Below are positions 15,634-22,558 of a stretch of DNA of 22,558 nucleotides, piece after piece. The stretch comes from JAZLIC01 sp045617225 (lineage in GTDB: Bacteria > Bacillota > Clostridia > Monoglobales > Monoglobaceae), in NCBI GenBank assembly GCA_045617225.1, contig JAZLIC010000044.1, positions 1-22,558 on the forward strand, written 5' to 3'. The notes below the pieces were generated by a model, which searched no databases, was not told the origin of the DNA, and saw only the letters and a program-made list of their open reading frames with translations. The first letter of the stretch is position 1. Each line of letters begins with the position of its first letter. Made by a program: the position numbers and the translations under genes.

Positions 15634-15662
15634 TTGACAAAGTTGAGTAAAGGTGATAGAAT
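15634..15662 (+). promoter_or_regulatory. Strong sigma-A promoter of the infC operon
   Basis: A perfect TTGACA (15634-15639), a 17-base spacer and TAGAAT (15657-15662) predict transcription from about 15669. This is the best -35 match in the window, as expected for a ribosomal-protein operon. Confidence 0.85.
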
Positions 15663-15668
15663 AGTCAA

Positions 15669-15824
15669 GCAAAGCAGAAGTAATCCGCTTCTCCCCTTAG
15701 CCGAAAAGCAAAAGGGCAACCTTATTCAGGCAGAATTTACGCAAGATATGATTGCGTGGTTTGGGTATGCGGAGTGCTTATGCGCCCGCATTTTTTAATG
15801 CAATTTATTTTGGAGGTGTTTTTA
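15669..15824 (+). promoter_or_regulatory. infC operon leader, probable L20-type autoregulatory RNA
   Basis: About 155 untranslated bases precede IF3. They contain local hairpins (GAAG/CTTC near 15677-15692; ACGCAA/TTGCGT at 15739-15757) and end with a Rho-independent attenuator. In Firmicutes the infC-rpmI-rplT mRNA leader is commonly a site where ribosomal protein L20 represses its own operon. Placement and attenuator fit that; I could not align it to the described L20 leader family. Confidence 0.6.
15767..15796 (+). terminator. Leader attenuator terminator before infC
   Basis: ATGCGG (15767-15772) pairs with CCGCAT (15786-15791). After one bulged A, GTGC (15774-15777) pairs with GCGC (15782-15785) around a TTAT loop. 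Six T residues (15791-15796) follow. It lies 28 bases before the infC start, so it can stop transcription before any operon gene. Confidence 0.75.
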
Positions 15825-16340
15825 ATCGCTAAGCAAGAATTGATGATCAATGAAGAAATCAAGGACAAAGAAGTGCGTCTTGTAGGCCCTGACGGTGACC
15901 AATTGGGTATTGTTTCCTCTGCGGAAGCACAGCGTATGGCTGATGAGAGAAATTTGGATTTAGTCAAAATTGCTCCTCAGGCAAAGCCGCCCGTGTGCAA
16001 GATTATGGACTACGGCAAGCACAAGTTTGAACTTGCAAAACGCGAGAAAGAAAATCGCAAAAATCAAAAGACGGCAGCCGTTAAAGAAGTCCGCCTCAGT
16101 CCGCGCATTGATGATCATGATTTTGAAACCAAGCTTAAAGCCGCTGTAAAGTTTTTATCAAGCGGTGATAAGGTTAAGGTGTCAGTCAGATTTCGCGGTC
16201 GTGAGATTACTCACAGTGCTATCGGCAAAGATGTTCTGATTAAGTTTCAGGATTCAGTTGCCGAGTACGGCAGTGTTGACAAGGGCATAGTTATGGAAGG
16301 CCGCAATATGGCGATGTTAATTACACCCAAAAAGGCATAA
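15825..16340 (+). CDS. infC: Translation initiation factor IF-3, apparent AUC start
   Basis: The 171-residue product matches IF-3: INEEIKDKEVRLVGPDG at the N-terminus, the KPPVCKIMDYGKHKFE region at the end of the N-domain, a basic linker, then KEVRLSPRIDDHDFETK and the C-domain ending in MEGRNMAMLI. It binds the 30S subunit and checks start-codon pairing. The only good ribosome site is GGAGG at 15812-15816. The codon 8 bases after it is ATC (15825-15827), which begins IAKQELMINEEI, the usual N-terminus in Clostridia. ATG at 15843 and TTG at 15840 are too far away. Non-AUG starts (AUU in E. coli) are known for infC and let IF-3 limit its own translation. An upstream in-frame GTG/ATG would place the start inside the attenuator. 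rpmI follows after 45 bases. Confidence 0.93.
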   Translation: MAKQELMINEEIKDKEVRLVGPDGDQLGIVSSAEAQRMADERNLDLVKIAPQAKPPVCKIMDYGKHKFELAKREKENRKNQKTAAVKEVRLSPRIDDHDFETKLKAAVKFLSSGDKVKVSVRFRGREITHSAIGKDVLIKFQDSVAEYGSVDKGIVMEGRNMAMLITPKKA

Positions 16341-16385
16341 TTTTGCTTTAATTTTATCATTCAATATGGAAGGAGAGAAATAAAA

Positions 16386-16583
16386 ATGCCGAAGCTTAAG
16401 ACACACAGAGGCGCAGCAAAGCGTTTCGGGGTAACAAAAAACGGTAAGGTTAAAAGAGGTAAGGCTTACAGAAGCCACATTCTTAACAAGAAGACAACCA
16501 AGAGAAAGAGAAAGCTCCGCAAGATGGGCTATCTTTCAACTGCTAATGCAGCAACCATCAAGAAAATGATGCCTTATAAGTAA
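16386..16583 (+). CDS. rpmI: 50S ribosomal protein L35
   Basis: This 65-residue, very basic protein begins MPKLKTHRGAAKRFGVTKNG and contains HILNKKTTKRKRKLR, both typical of bacterial L35 at its usual length. It sits between infC and rplT in the standard order, with GGAAGGAG about 8 bases before the ATG. It is a small structural protein of the large ribosomal subunit. Confidence 0.98.
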   Translation: MPKLKTHRGAAKRFGVTKNGKVKRGKAYRSHILNKKTTKRKRKLRKMGYLSTANAATIKKMMPYK

Positions 16584-16624
16584 TAGGGCAGATGCGAAGT
16601 TAATTTGAGAAAGGAGCTATTATC

Positions 16625-16969
16625 ATGGCAAGAGTAAAAGGCGCTATGAGAACCCGTGCAAGACACAAGAAGGTACTTAAGCTTGCAAAGGGTTACAGAG
16701 GCGGAAAAAGCAAGTTATACAAGACAGCTAACCAAGCGGTAATGAAGTCGCTTGTTTACGCATACAGGGACAGAAAGGCAAAGAAGAGAGAATTCAGACA
16801 GCTCTGGATTGCTCGTATCAATGCCGCTGCTCGTATGAACGGTATCAGTTACAGTAAGTTTATGAACGGACTTAAAAAGAACGGTATCGAAATCAACAGA
16901 AAGATGTTATCTGAGATTGCGATTTCAGACCCGGATGCTTTTAAGGAATTAGTAGAAAAAGTTAGATAA
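16625..16969 (+). CDS. rplT: 50S ribosomal protein L20
   Basis: This 114-residue protein shows L20 signatures: MARVKGAMRTRARHKKVLKL, AKGYRGGKSKLYKTANQAV, LWIARINAAARMNGISYSKF and LNxDAF-like DPDAFKELV near the end. L20 binds 23S rRNA early in large-subunit assembly. In many bacteria it also represses this operon by binding the mRNA leader, so it is the likely controller of the attenuator before infC. GAAAGGAG precedes the ATG. It is the last gene before a terminator. Confidence 0.98.
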   Translation: MARVKGAMRTRARHKKVLKLAKGYRGGKSKLYKTANQAVMKSLVYAYRDRKAKKREFRQLWIARINAAARMNGISYSKFMNGLKKNGIEINRKMLSEIAISDPDAFKELVEKVR

Positions 16970-16977
16970 TTAACGAT

Positions 16978-17010
16978 AAAAGTTATACTGTCTTTGGCAG
17001 TATAACTTTT
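16978..17010 (+). terminator. Terminator after rplT
   Basis: A perfect 13-base-pair stem (16978-16990 with 16998-17010) with a 7-base loop ends in only four T residues before CCTG. The short T tract suggests some read-through into the folate riboswitch 10 bases downstream. Confidence 0.75.
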
Positions 17011-17020
17011 CCTGTATATT

Positions 17021-17118
17021 ACAGAGTAGGTACCTATGCGTTTCAGTGCCGAAGGAACGGGGAGTTGTCCTTCGGACGAAGCACTTTTGTGCGCGGTATG
17101 GGTATCGCATCCCGCTGT
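17021..17118 (+). promoter_or_regulatory. Tetrahydrofolate (THF) riboswitch
   Basis: The segment contains the conserved THF-I blocks in order: GAGTAG, GCGTTTCAGTGCC, ACGGGGAGTTG, GGACGAA, GCGCGGTAT and GCATCCCGCT. ACAG (17021-17024) closes with CTGT (17115-17118). The family binds reduced folates and usually controls folate transport or synthesis. It lies directly before folT, which supports the call on both sides. Confidence 0.93.
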
Positions 17119-17133
17119 TATAATAAAGAGGCT

Positions 17134-17191
17134 AAACCTCCTTATGGGGCATAATTACCCTTATAATAATAGCGTGTTTGAGGGGAGGTTT
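17134..17191 (+). promoter_or_regulatory. Expression platform of the THF riboswitch: pairing that hides the folT ribosome site
   Basis: AAACCTCC (17134-17141) is perfectly complementary to GGAGGTTT (17184-17191), which contains the folT ribosome site. Forming this 8-base-pair stem would block translation. Because GGAGG is followed by six T residues, it might also act as a terminator. A competing small hairpin, GAGG (17128-17131) with CCTC (17137-17140), would free the site. Confidence 0.65.
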
Positions 17192-17195
17192 TTTA

Positions 17196-17924
17196 ATGAA
17201 TTTTGAAGGATTTAATCTATTATTTAAGACGCTGAGCGATTATTGCGATACGGCGTTTAATCAAAGCAAAGAATTCCTTTTAGGTTTTACGGAGTCTGCG
17301 TCGGATTTTTTAAATGCAATATCCGGAGCGGTTGTAGGTACAACCATAGTTTCGGTTGTGTTTTTGGCACTTTTGATTATTAGTTGTTTTAGGACTCATG
17401 GCTCTGTCTTTAAAGCTTTTTCAAAGACAAAAGCGGTAGTTATTTGTGCATTGCTTATGGCGATACATATAGTTTTGGGCTACTATTCGATACCTGTGGG
17501 AAACTATATGCGTTTTGGCTTTACTTTTATAACCCAACCTATTGTCGCTATGCTTTTCGGACCTGTTCCTGCTTGTGTAGTTGGTATTGTTCAGGACTTT
17601 TTGAAATGGGTTTTAAAGCCGACCGGTGCTTATTGGCCGCCATATGCTCTTTGCGTAGGCATATCCGCTTTAATATACGGACTTATGCTCTATAAAAAGA
17701 AGATTACTTTTATCCGTGTTTACGGTGCAAATTTGATAGTATCCGTTTTGGTAAACATATGTTTAAGCTCAATCGCACTTGTGCCTACCGTGGGTGCAAT
17801 GGGCCTTGTGGGAATTCTTCCCGGAAGAATAATAAAAGAAGTTGTATTTAATATTATACCTATAAACTCATTTATAAACTATTTGATTTTAAAGAGTGTA
17901 AAAAAGATGAAGATAGGACTGTAA
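17196..17924 (+). CDS. folT: FolT, folate-binding S component of an ECF transporter
   Basis: The 242-residue membrane protein has a core matching folate-type ECF S components: YMRFGFTFITQPIVAMLFGP, VGIVQDFLKWVLKPTGAYWPP, and a C-terminal IPGR-like ILPGRIIKE segment. It would bind folates and depend on EcfA, EcfA' and EcfT encoded elsewhere. Compared with usual S components of about 170-190 residues, it has an extra N-terminal part of about 65 residues with a likely additional membrane helix (about 46-66). I chose the ATG at 17196, 7 bases after GGGGAGG; the TTG at 17178 precedes that site. The THF riboswitch upstream confirms the substrate class. The next gene starts 3 bases after its stop. 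Confidence 0.92.
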   Translation: MNFEGFNLLFKTLSDYCDTAFNQSKEFLLGFTESASDFLNAISGAVVGTTIVSVVFLALLIISCFRTHGSVFKAFSKTKAVVICALLMAIHIVLGYYSIPVGNYMRFGFTFITQPIVAMLFGPVPACVVGIVQDFLKWVLKPTGAYWPPYALCVGISALIYGLMLYKKKITFIRVYGANLIVSVLVNICLSSIALVPTVGAMGLVGILPGRIIKEVVFNIIPINSFINYLILKSVKKMKIGL

Positions 17925-17927
17925 ACG

Positions 17928-18686
17928 ATGTATATTACAAGTCGTGAAAACTCAACCTATAAAATGATAAAAACCCTTATGAAGAAAAAAGGGCGTTTGC
18001 TTAACAATATGTACTTTGCGGAAGGAGTGCGTATAGTAAAGGAAGCACTTTTGTATGCAGAGGATATGATTGAGTATCTTTTGGTAGCCGAGCGTTCTTC
18101 TTCGGAGGATTGGATAAAGGATTGCGGAAAGGAAGTAACCGTCCTTCGGGACAACCTTTTCGACTCATTGTGCAATACCGAAACACCGCAAGGTGTTGCG
18201 GCAGTTCTTAGAATGCCCGAGAATACGCAGGCTGTACCCGAGAACGCAAAATATCTGCTTGTTATAGACGGTGTATCGGAGCCGGGAAATTTAGGTACGA
18301 TTATCCGTACCGCAGAGGCGGCAGGCGTGGATATGGTTTGTATCAGGAGCGGCAGTGCGGACTTGTATAATCCAAAGGTTGTACGCTCGACAATGGGCTC
18401 AATTTTCAGACTGCCTGTCGTGCAATTTGATGAGCCGGAGTTTCTGCTCAGGCTCAAAGAAAACGGCTTTTCTGTCATAGCTACCGCACTTTCGGACGAC
18501 TCTGTTTCTCCCGATGAACTTCCAAAGCTTGATAAGAGGGCAATTGTAATAGGAAGTGAGGCGTTTGGTGTATCGCCTGAGGTAATAGAGGCATCTGATT
18601 TTTGCCTAAAACTGCCTATGAGCGGCCGGGTAGAGTCCCTCAATGCCGCAGTTGCGGCAGGAATTGTGCTATACTTTTTAAGATAG
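17928..18686 (+). CDS. TrmH/SpoU-family RNA 2'-O-methyltransferase
   Basis: This 252-residue protein has an N-terminal substrate-binding domain (about 1-95, starting TSRENSTYKMIKTL with FAEGVRIVKEAL) and a C-terminal knotted SPOUT domain. The SPOUT motifs are DGVSEPGNLGTIIRTAEAAG (about 114-133), VIGSEAFGVSPEV (motif 2, with SEAFG in place of the more usual NEGxG) and KLPMSGRVESLNAAVAAGI (motif 3). It should transfer a methyl group from S-adenosylmethionine to a ribose in rRNA or tRNA. The exact target is unknown. Three bases separate it from folT, suggesting translational coupling, and dprA follows after 11 bases. Placement near infC-rpmI-rplT is common in Clostridia. Confidence 0.93.
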   Translation: MYITSRENSTYKMIKTLMKKKGRLLNNMYFAEGVRIVKEALLYAEDMIEYLLVAERSSSEDWIKDCGKEVTVLRDNLFDSLCNTETPQGVAAVLRMPENTQAVPENAKYLLVIDGVSEPGNLGTIIRTAEAAGVDMVCIRSGSADLYNPKVVRSTMGSIFRLPVVQFDEPEFLLRLKENGFSVIATALSDDSVSPDELPKLDKRAIVIGSEAFGVSPEVIEASDFCLKLPMSGRVESLNAAVAAGIVLYFLR

Positions 18687-18697
18687 GGGGAGCAGAT

Positions 18698-19909
18698 ATG
18701 AAAGAGGATTTGCTGTATCGTCTGTGGCTTAATGCGTGTTGCGGACATGACCCCGGAAAAATTGATATTTGCATAAAGCATTTCGGCACTGCCGAAGAAA
18801 TTTACAAGAGAAATGACTTTCCGAATATTAAAGGCTTGGGACTTTCTGCCAAGAATTTAAAGGATAAGTCGCAAGATGCGGCGAAAAATATTATTGACGA
18901 CTGCGAAAGAAAGTCAATCAGAATAATAAGCATAGATAGTGAAGAATATCCGAAAAGACTCAGGCATACTTCCTATCCGCCGCAAATCCTTTATGTAAAG
19001 GGCAAAATGCCGGAGTTTGATGAGCTTGTTTGTATCAGTGTGGTTGGCACAAGAAAAGCGACGGCGGAGTCCAAAACTTTTGTGCGTGAACTGACTGCCG
19101 ACCTTGCACGCTCCGGCGTATTGATTGTAAGCGGTATGGCAATGGGAACGGACACGGCGGCACATCTCGGCGCCTTGACAGGCGGCGGTATGACCGTAGG
19201 AGTTTTGGCAGGCGGAGTAGATGTGATATATCCTAAGGGTAACAAAGATATATACGACGCAATTTGTGAGTGCGGAGCGATTATATCGGAGCAACCGCCC
19301 GGAACTGTCGGCAGACCTGAATTCTATCGTGACCGAAATCGTATTATGGCAGGACTAAGTAGTGGTATTTTGGTTGGCGAAGCGAATATGCGCACAGGAG
19401 TAATACATACGGTGAATGCGGCGTTTGAGGAAAATCGTGATGTGTTTGCGATACCTGTATCGCCATATAATTCACTGTCGCAGTACCCTAATTATCTGTT
19501 GCAAAACGGTGCAAAATTGGTGCGTACGGCGGAAGATGTTTTAGATGAATATGTAAATGTTTATGTAGAGGAATTGGAAAAAGGACTTAAAATTCGAGAT
19601 GAAATTATAAGGGACTATCCGGACCTTAAAAATATTCGCAGTAATGCTTATATAAGTGATGATAAAATAAATAAGACAAGTACAGACGATACCCCAAAAC
19701 CTGATATAAAGGATTATGAAGGCTTTGAAGGTAACGAGCGTATCGTTTTGGAATATTTGTTAAGGTGCGGAGGCACCGCACATATTGATGTGATTTCTGC
19801 GGAATGCGGCATAGCAATGCCTGTGCTGAGCAGTACACTTCTTCTTTTGCAGATGCGTGGAGTTGTGAAGCAGAAAGCAGGAAATCATTTCTGTTTAAAG
19901 GGGGATTAA
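18698..19909 (+). CDS. dprA: DprA, DNA-processing protein
   Basis: This 403-residue protein has an N-terminal helical part (about 1-75), a Rossmann-like DprA domain (about 80-290) and a C-terminal winged-helix-like domain (about 343-400). Visible motifs are VVGTRKATAESK, IVSGMAMGTDTAAH near 143-156, GGVDVIYPKGN and RDRNRIMAGLS near 211-221. DprA binds single-stranded DNA taken up by transformation and loads RecA; it is also conserved in bacteria not known to be competent. I chose the ATG at 18698 because AGGGGGAGCAG precedes it and the protein then starts at the family's usual point; an earlier frame extension overlaps the methyltransferase gene. A single base separates it from topA. Confidence 0.95.
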   Translation: MKEDLLYRLWLNACCGHDPGKIDICIKHFGTAEEIYKRNDFPNIKGLGLSAKNLKDKSQDAAKNIIDDCERKSIRIISIDSEEYPKRLRHTSYPPQILYVKGKMPEFDELVCISVVGTRKATAESKTFVRELTADLARSGVLIVSGMAMGTDTAAHLGALTGGGMTVGVLAGGVDVIYPKGNKDIYDAICECGAIISEQPPGTVGRPEFYRDRNRIMAGLSSGILVGEANMRTGVIHTVNAAFEENRDVFAIPVSPYNSLSQYPNYLLQNGAKLVRTAEDVLDEYVNVYVEELEKGLKIRDEIIRDYPDLKNIRSNAYISDDKINKTSTDDTPKPDIKDYEGFEGNERIVLEYLLRCGGTAHIDVISAECGIAMPVLSSTLLLLQMRGVVKQKAGNHFCLKGD

Positions 19910-19910
19910 G

Positions 19911-22016
19911 ATGGCAGAGAAAAAGACAACGCCAAAGAAGCTTGTTATAGTAGAGTCGCCTACAAAAGTAGCAAGTATAAAAAAATATCTCGGCAGCAGC
20001 TATGCCATAGAAGCTACGATGGGACATTTGCGTGATTTGCCAAAGAGTCAGCTTGGTGTTGACATAGATAATGATTTTGAACCTAAATATATTACAATCC
20101 GCGGCAAAGGGGATTTGATTTCAAAGCTTAAAAAGAAGGCAAAGTCGGCAGAGCAAGTATACCTTGCAACTGACCCTGACCGCGAGGGAGAGGCTATATC
20201 GTGGCACCTTGCACAGCTCCTTGATATTGACCCTGCATCGGAGTGCAGAACAACTTTTAATGAGGTTACAAAGGACGCAGTAAAAGAAGCGGTAAAAGAG
20301 GCACGTCCCATAGATATGCGGCTTGTTGACGCACAACAAACAAGGCGTGTGCTTGACAGAATAGTGGGCTACAAAATCAGTCCGCTTTTGTGGAAGAAGG
20401 TTAAAAAGGGACTTAGTGCAGGGCGTGTACAATCTGTTGTTACTCGTATGATTGTAGACCGGGAAAGAGAAATTGACTCCTTTGACGCAAAAGAGTATTG
20501 GTCAATAGACTTAAAGCTTACAAATGAGAAGGGTAAGCTCCCGTTTATTGCACATTTTCACGGCACGGCGGACGGAAAGAAGATGACACTCGGCAACGAA
20601 GCGGATACCAAAAAGATTGCAAAGGAGCTTGAAGGCTCCGAATATAAAGTAAAGTCGGTAACCGAGAAGGAAACAAAGCGTCGCAGTGCGCCTCCGTTTA
20701 CTACAAGCACAATGCAGCAAGAGGCATCAAGAAAGCTGAACTTTACTTCAAGGCGTACCATGTCGGTGGCACAACAGCTTTACGAAATGGGTTTTATAAC
20801 TTATATGCGTACAGACTCGCTCAGAATTGCAACGATTGCACAAAATGATGCACGTGCATTTATCGGCGAGAATTACGGCAAGGAATTTGTACCGCAAAAG
20901 CCTAAGGTGTATAAAGCAAAAAAGAGTGCACAGGACGCACACGAGGCAATCCGTCCCACCTTCTGTACCAATACACCGGAGATGCTTAAAGCAAAGCTTA
21001 AACCGGAGCTTTTTAAGCTTTACCGCCTGATATGGCTCCGCTTTATGGCAAGTCAGATGGAAGATGCGATTTTAGACGTTGTAAATGCCGAGATTGTGAC
21101 CGATAAGTATATGGCAAAGGCAACAGGTTCAAGGATTAAGTTCCCGGGATTTATGACATTGTATGTTGAGGGCAGTGATGTTGCAGAGGAGAAGTCAAAG
21201 GCGCTTCCGCCGCTTACCGCTATGCAACCCCTTAAACTCAGTGAATTATTGCCGGAGCAGCACTTTACCCAACCGCCTGCACGTTATACGGAGGCTACAA
21301 TCGTAAAGGCTATGGAAGATGAGGGTATAGGCAGACCGAGTACCTACGCACCGACGATTGCAACTATTACCGCAAGGGGATACGTTGCCCGTGACGGTAA
21401 ATCGCTTTATCCCACAGAACTTGGTATAATCGTAACCGACCTTATGAAAGAGAATTTTGAGGATATTGTAGATATTGAGTTCACTGCCAATATGGAGGAT
21501 AAGATAGAAGATGTAGCAGACGGCACCAAGGAATGGAAAGGCTTAATCCGTGAATTCTATGAGCCTTTTAAAAAGACGCTTAAAGAGGCAGAAGAAAAGA
21601 TTGGCAATATTGAGATAAAGGACGAGGTATCTGACGTAGTTTGCGAAAAGTGCGGCAAAATGATGGTGTATAAGCAGGGCAGATTCGGAAAGTTCTTAGC
21701 TTGTCCCGGATTTCCCGAATGCAGAAATACAAAGGCAATCGTTGACGAGATAGACGCAGAGTGCCCAAAGTGCGGAGGAAAAGTTATTTCACGCAAGTCT
21801 AAGAAAGGGGCAACTTTCTATACCTGCGAAAGGGGTGAGGAATGCGGCTTTATCTCTTGGGACGAGCCCACAAAGGATAAATGCCCGAAGTGCGGCGGCA
21901 CGATTATGAAGAAAAAACCGTTTCGACGCCGCGGCCCCGTAAGCTATGTATGCTTTAACGAGGATTGCGACTATACTTTGACGCCGAGTGCGAAGAAGAA
22001 GGCAAAGAATGACTGA
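19911..22016 (+). CDS. topA: DNA topoisomerase I (type IA)
   Basis: The 701-residue enzyme is full length for the Firmicutes type. The Toprim domain starts LVIVESPTKV (Glu15) and contains TDPDREGE (Asp88, Asp90, Glu92) for metal binding. The catalytic tyrosine is Tyr298 in GFITYMRTDS. EGIGRPSTYAPTI (471-483) is another strong signature. The C-terminus holds three four-cysteine zinc-ribbon repeats (about 578-604, 618-645 and 658-686). It relaxes negative supercoils by cutting one strand. The ATG lies one base after the dprA stop and its ribosome site is inside the dprA end (AAAGGGGG). The dprA-topA-trmFO order is conserved in Firmicutes. Confidence 0.98.
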   Translation: MAEKKTTPKKLVIVESPTKVASIKKYLGSSYAIEATMGHLRDLPKSQLGVDIDNDFEPKYITIRGKGDLISKLKKKAKSAEQVYLATDPDREGEAISWHLAQLLDIDPASECRTTFNEVTKDAVKEAVKEARPIDMRLVDAQQTRRVLDRIVGYKISPLLWKKVKKGLSAGRVQSVVTRMIVDREREIDSFDAKEYWSIDLKLTNEKGKLPFIAHFHGTADGKKMTLGNEADTKKIAKELEGSEYKVKSVTEKETKRRSAPPFTTSTMQQEASRKLNFTSRRTMSVAQQLYEMGFITYMRTDSLRIATIAQNDARAFIGENYGKEFVPQKPKVYKAKKSAQDAHEAIRPTFCTNTPEMLKAKLKPELFKLYRLIWLRFMASQMEDAILDVVNAEIVTDKYMAKATGSRIKFPGFMTLYVEGSDVAEEKSKALPPLTAMQPLKLSELLPEQHFTQPPARYTEATIVKAMEDEGIGRPSTYAPTIATITARGYVARDGKSLYPTELGIIVTDLMKENFEDIVDIEFTANMEDKIEDVADGTKEWKGLIREFYEPFKKTLKEAEEKIGNIEIKDEVSDVVCEKCGKMMVYKQGRFGKFLACPGFPECRNTKAIVDEIDAECPKCGGKVISRKSKKGATFYTCERGEECGFISWDEPTKDKCPKCGGTIMKKKPFRRRGPVSYVCFNEDCDYTLTPSAKKKAKND

Positions 22017-22019
22017 TAT

Positions 22020-22056
22020 AAATGCGGCGAGTGGGATTATTACGCTTGCCGCATTT
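22020..22056 (+). other. Hairpin in the topA-trmFO gap
   Basis: AAATGCGGCGAG (22020-22031) pairs with CTTGCCGCATTT (22045-22056) over 12 positions, with one G-T wobble and a 13-base loop. It is followed by AATAATATT, not a T run, so it is probably an mRNA processing or stability element rather than a strong terminator. Confidence 0.5.
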
Positions 22057-22076
22057 AATAATATTGGAGGAATAGT

Positions 22077-22558
22077 ATGTTAAATATAATAGGAGCGGGA
22101 CTTGCCGGTTGTGAGGCGGCATGGCAGGCGGCAGAGAGAGGCGTTAAGGTGTGCCTTTTTGAAATGAAGCCGAATAAATATTCGCCTGCCCATAAAAGCG
22201 AGAACTTTGCAGAGCTTGTATGCAGTAACTCCCTGCGTGCCGATGGACTTTATAATGCAGTCGGACTTTTAAAGGAAGAAATGCGCAGATTAAATTCAAT
22301 AATAATGGCGTGTGCGGACTTGACCAAGGTTCCTGCCGGCGGTGCGCTTGCTGTTGACAGAAATGAGTTTTCAAGGTTGGTGACCGAGAAGGTTTCGGCA
22401 CATAAAAATATAGAGATTATAAATGCAGAGGTAGATGAAATCAATCTTGAAACACCTACAATAATTGCGGCAGGCCCATTGGCGTCGGAGAAAATTACAC
22501 AGGCGATAGGTAAGTACATAAACGATGACAGACTTCATTTTTTTGATGCGGCGGCACC
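22077..22558 (+). CDS. trmFO: TrmFO, folate-dependent tRNA uridine-54 methyltransferase (5' part only)
   Basis: The reading frame is open from ATG 22077 to the window edge, giving the first 160 residues. It starts MLNIIGAGLAGCEAAWQAAE, an FAD-binding GxGxxG nucleotide fold, followed by LFEMKP near 27-32 and FAELVCSNSLRADGL (44-58), typical of TrmFO. KVPAGGALAVDR also fits. The enzyme makes 5-methyluridine at position 54 of tRNA, using methylenetetrahydrofolate as carbon donor and FAD as cofactor. GGAGG lies 6 bases before the start. The full protein should be about 430-440 residues, so nearly two thirds is outside the window. Its folate need makes the folT import gene upstream in the same run of genes notable. 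Confidence 0.96.
   Translation, partial: MLNIIGAGLAGCEAAWQAAERGVKVCLFEMKPNKYSPAHKSENFAELVCSNSLRADGLYNAVGLLKEEMRRLNSIIMACADLTKVPAGGALAVDRNEFSRLVTEKVSAHKNIEIINAEVDEINLETPTIIAAGPLASEKITQAIGKYINDDRLHFFDAAA

Noticed and set aside
16962..17020. Possible promoters for folT: TTAGAT-16-TATACT, or TTGGCA-15-TATATT
   Set aside because: The first has a weak -35 and overlaps the rplT terminator; the second has a short spacer and would start inside the riboswitch. Read-through from rplT is equally possible.
18602..18697. N-terminal extension of dprA overlapping the methyltransferase gene
   Set aside because: The DprA similarity starts at ATG 18698, which has a good ribosome site.
17957..18781. Minus-strand open frame of 274 residues opposite the TrmH-family gene
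   Set aside because: The plus-strand gene has clear SPOUT motifs; the reverse frame is Ser/Thr-rich with no domain.
1..22558. CRISPR arrays, transposases, phage genes, tRNA or rRNA genes
   Set aside because: I saw no regular direct repeats, integrase or transposase motifs, or tRNA cloverleaf signatures.

Overview
The window looks like a chromosomal segment of a low- to moderate-GC Gram-positive bacterium, most likely a Clostridia member. This rests on strong AGGAGG ribosome binding sites, consensus sigma-A promoters, FMN and tetrahydrofolate riboswitches in front of ECF vitamin transporters, the infC-rpmI-rplT operon, the dprA-topA-trmFO order typical of Firmicutes, and a CsaB-type pyruvyltransferase. 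The species cannot be named from sequence alone. No phage, insertion sequence, CRISPR array, tRNA or rRNA gene was seen.

Layout. (1) 89-3973, plus strand: a promoter and two consecutive genes for exported proteins. The second carries three diverged copies of a large beta-rich, carbohydrate-binding-like domain. Both appear to end in the same small C-terminal module. A bidirectional terminator follows. (2) 3985-6419, minus strand: a membrane-anchored VanW-domain protein, then ribU behind an FMN riboswitch. The riboswitch has its own promoter, whose -10 box covers the vanW-type gene's stop codon. (3) 6441-12978, minus strand: a three-gene envelope operon read from 12904 down to 6499. It encodes a 1080-residue double GT-C membrane glycosyltransferase with a discoidin-like insertion, a class I fumarate hydratase alpha subunit without its beta partner, and a glycosyltransferase-CsaB fusion. 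(4) 13003-15600, minus strand: an AMP-forming acyl-CoA synthetase-like enzyme and a secreted stalk-domain protein. (5) 15634-17010, plus strand: infC-rpmI-rplT with a consensus promoter, an attenuator leader and an apparent AUC start codon for IF3. (6) 17021-22558, plus strand: a THF riboswitch, folT, a TrmH-family RNA methyltransferase, dprA, topA and the 5' part of trmFO, packed almost without gaps.

How the genes fit together. The left and middle parts are mainly about the cell surface: exported modular proteins, a VanW wall protein, and lipid-linked-sugar or protein glycosylation together with cell-wall polymer pyruvylation. The right part is housekeeping: translation, RNA modification, DNA uptake and topology. 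Two vitamin importers (riboflavin, folate) each sit behind their cognate riboswitch. Neither the shared ECF energizing module nor the fumarase beta subunit is in the window. The best candidates for something under-described are the double GT-C protein with its discoidin insertion, the fumarase subunit placed between two envelope glycosyltransferase genes, and the tandem-repeat secreted protein with its neighbour.
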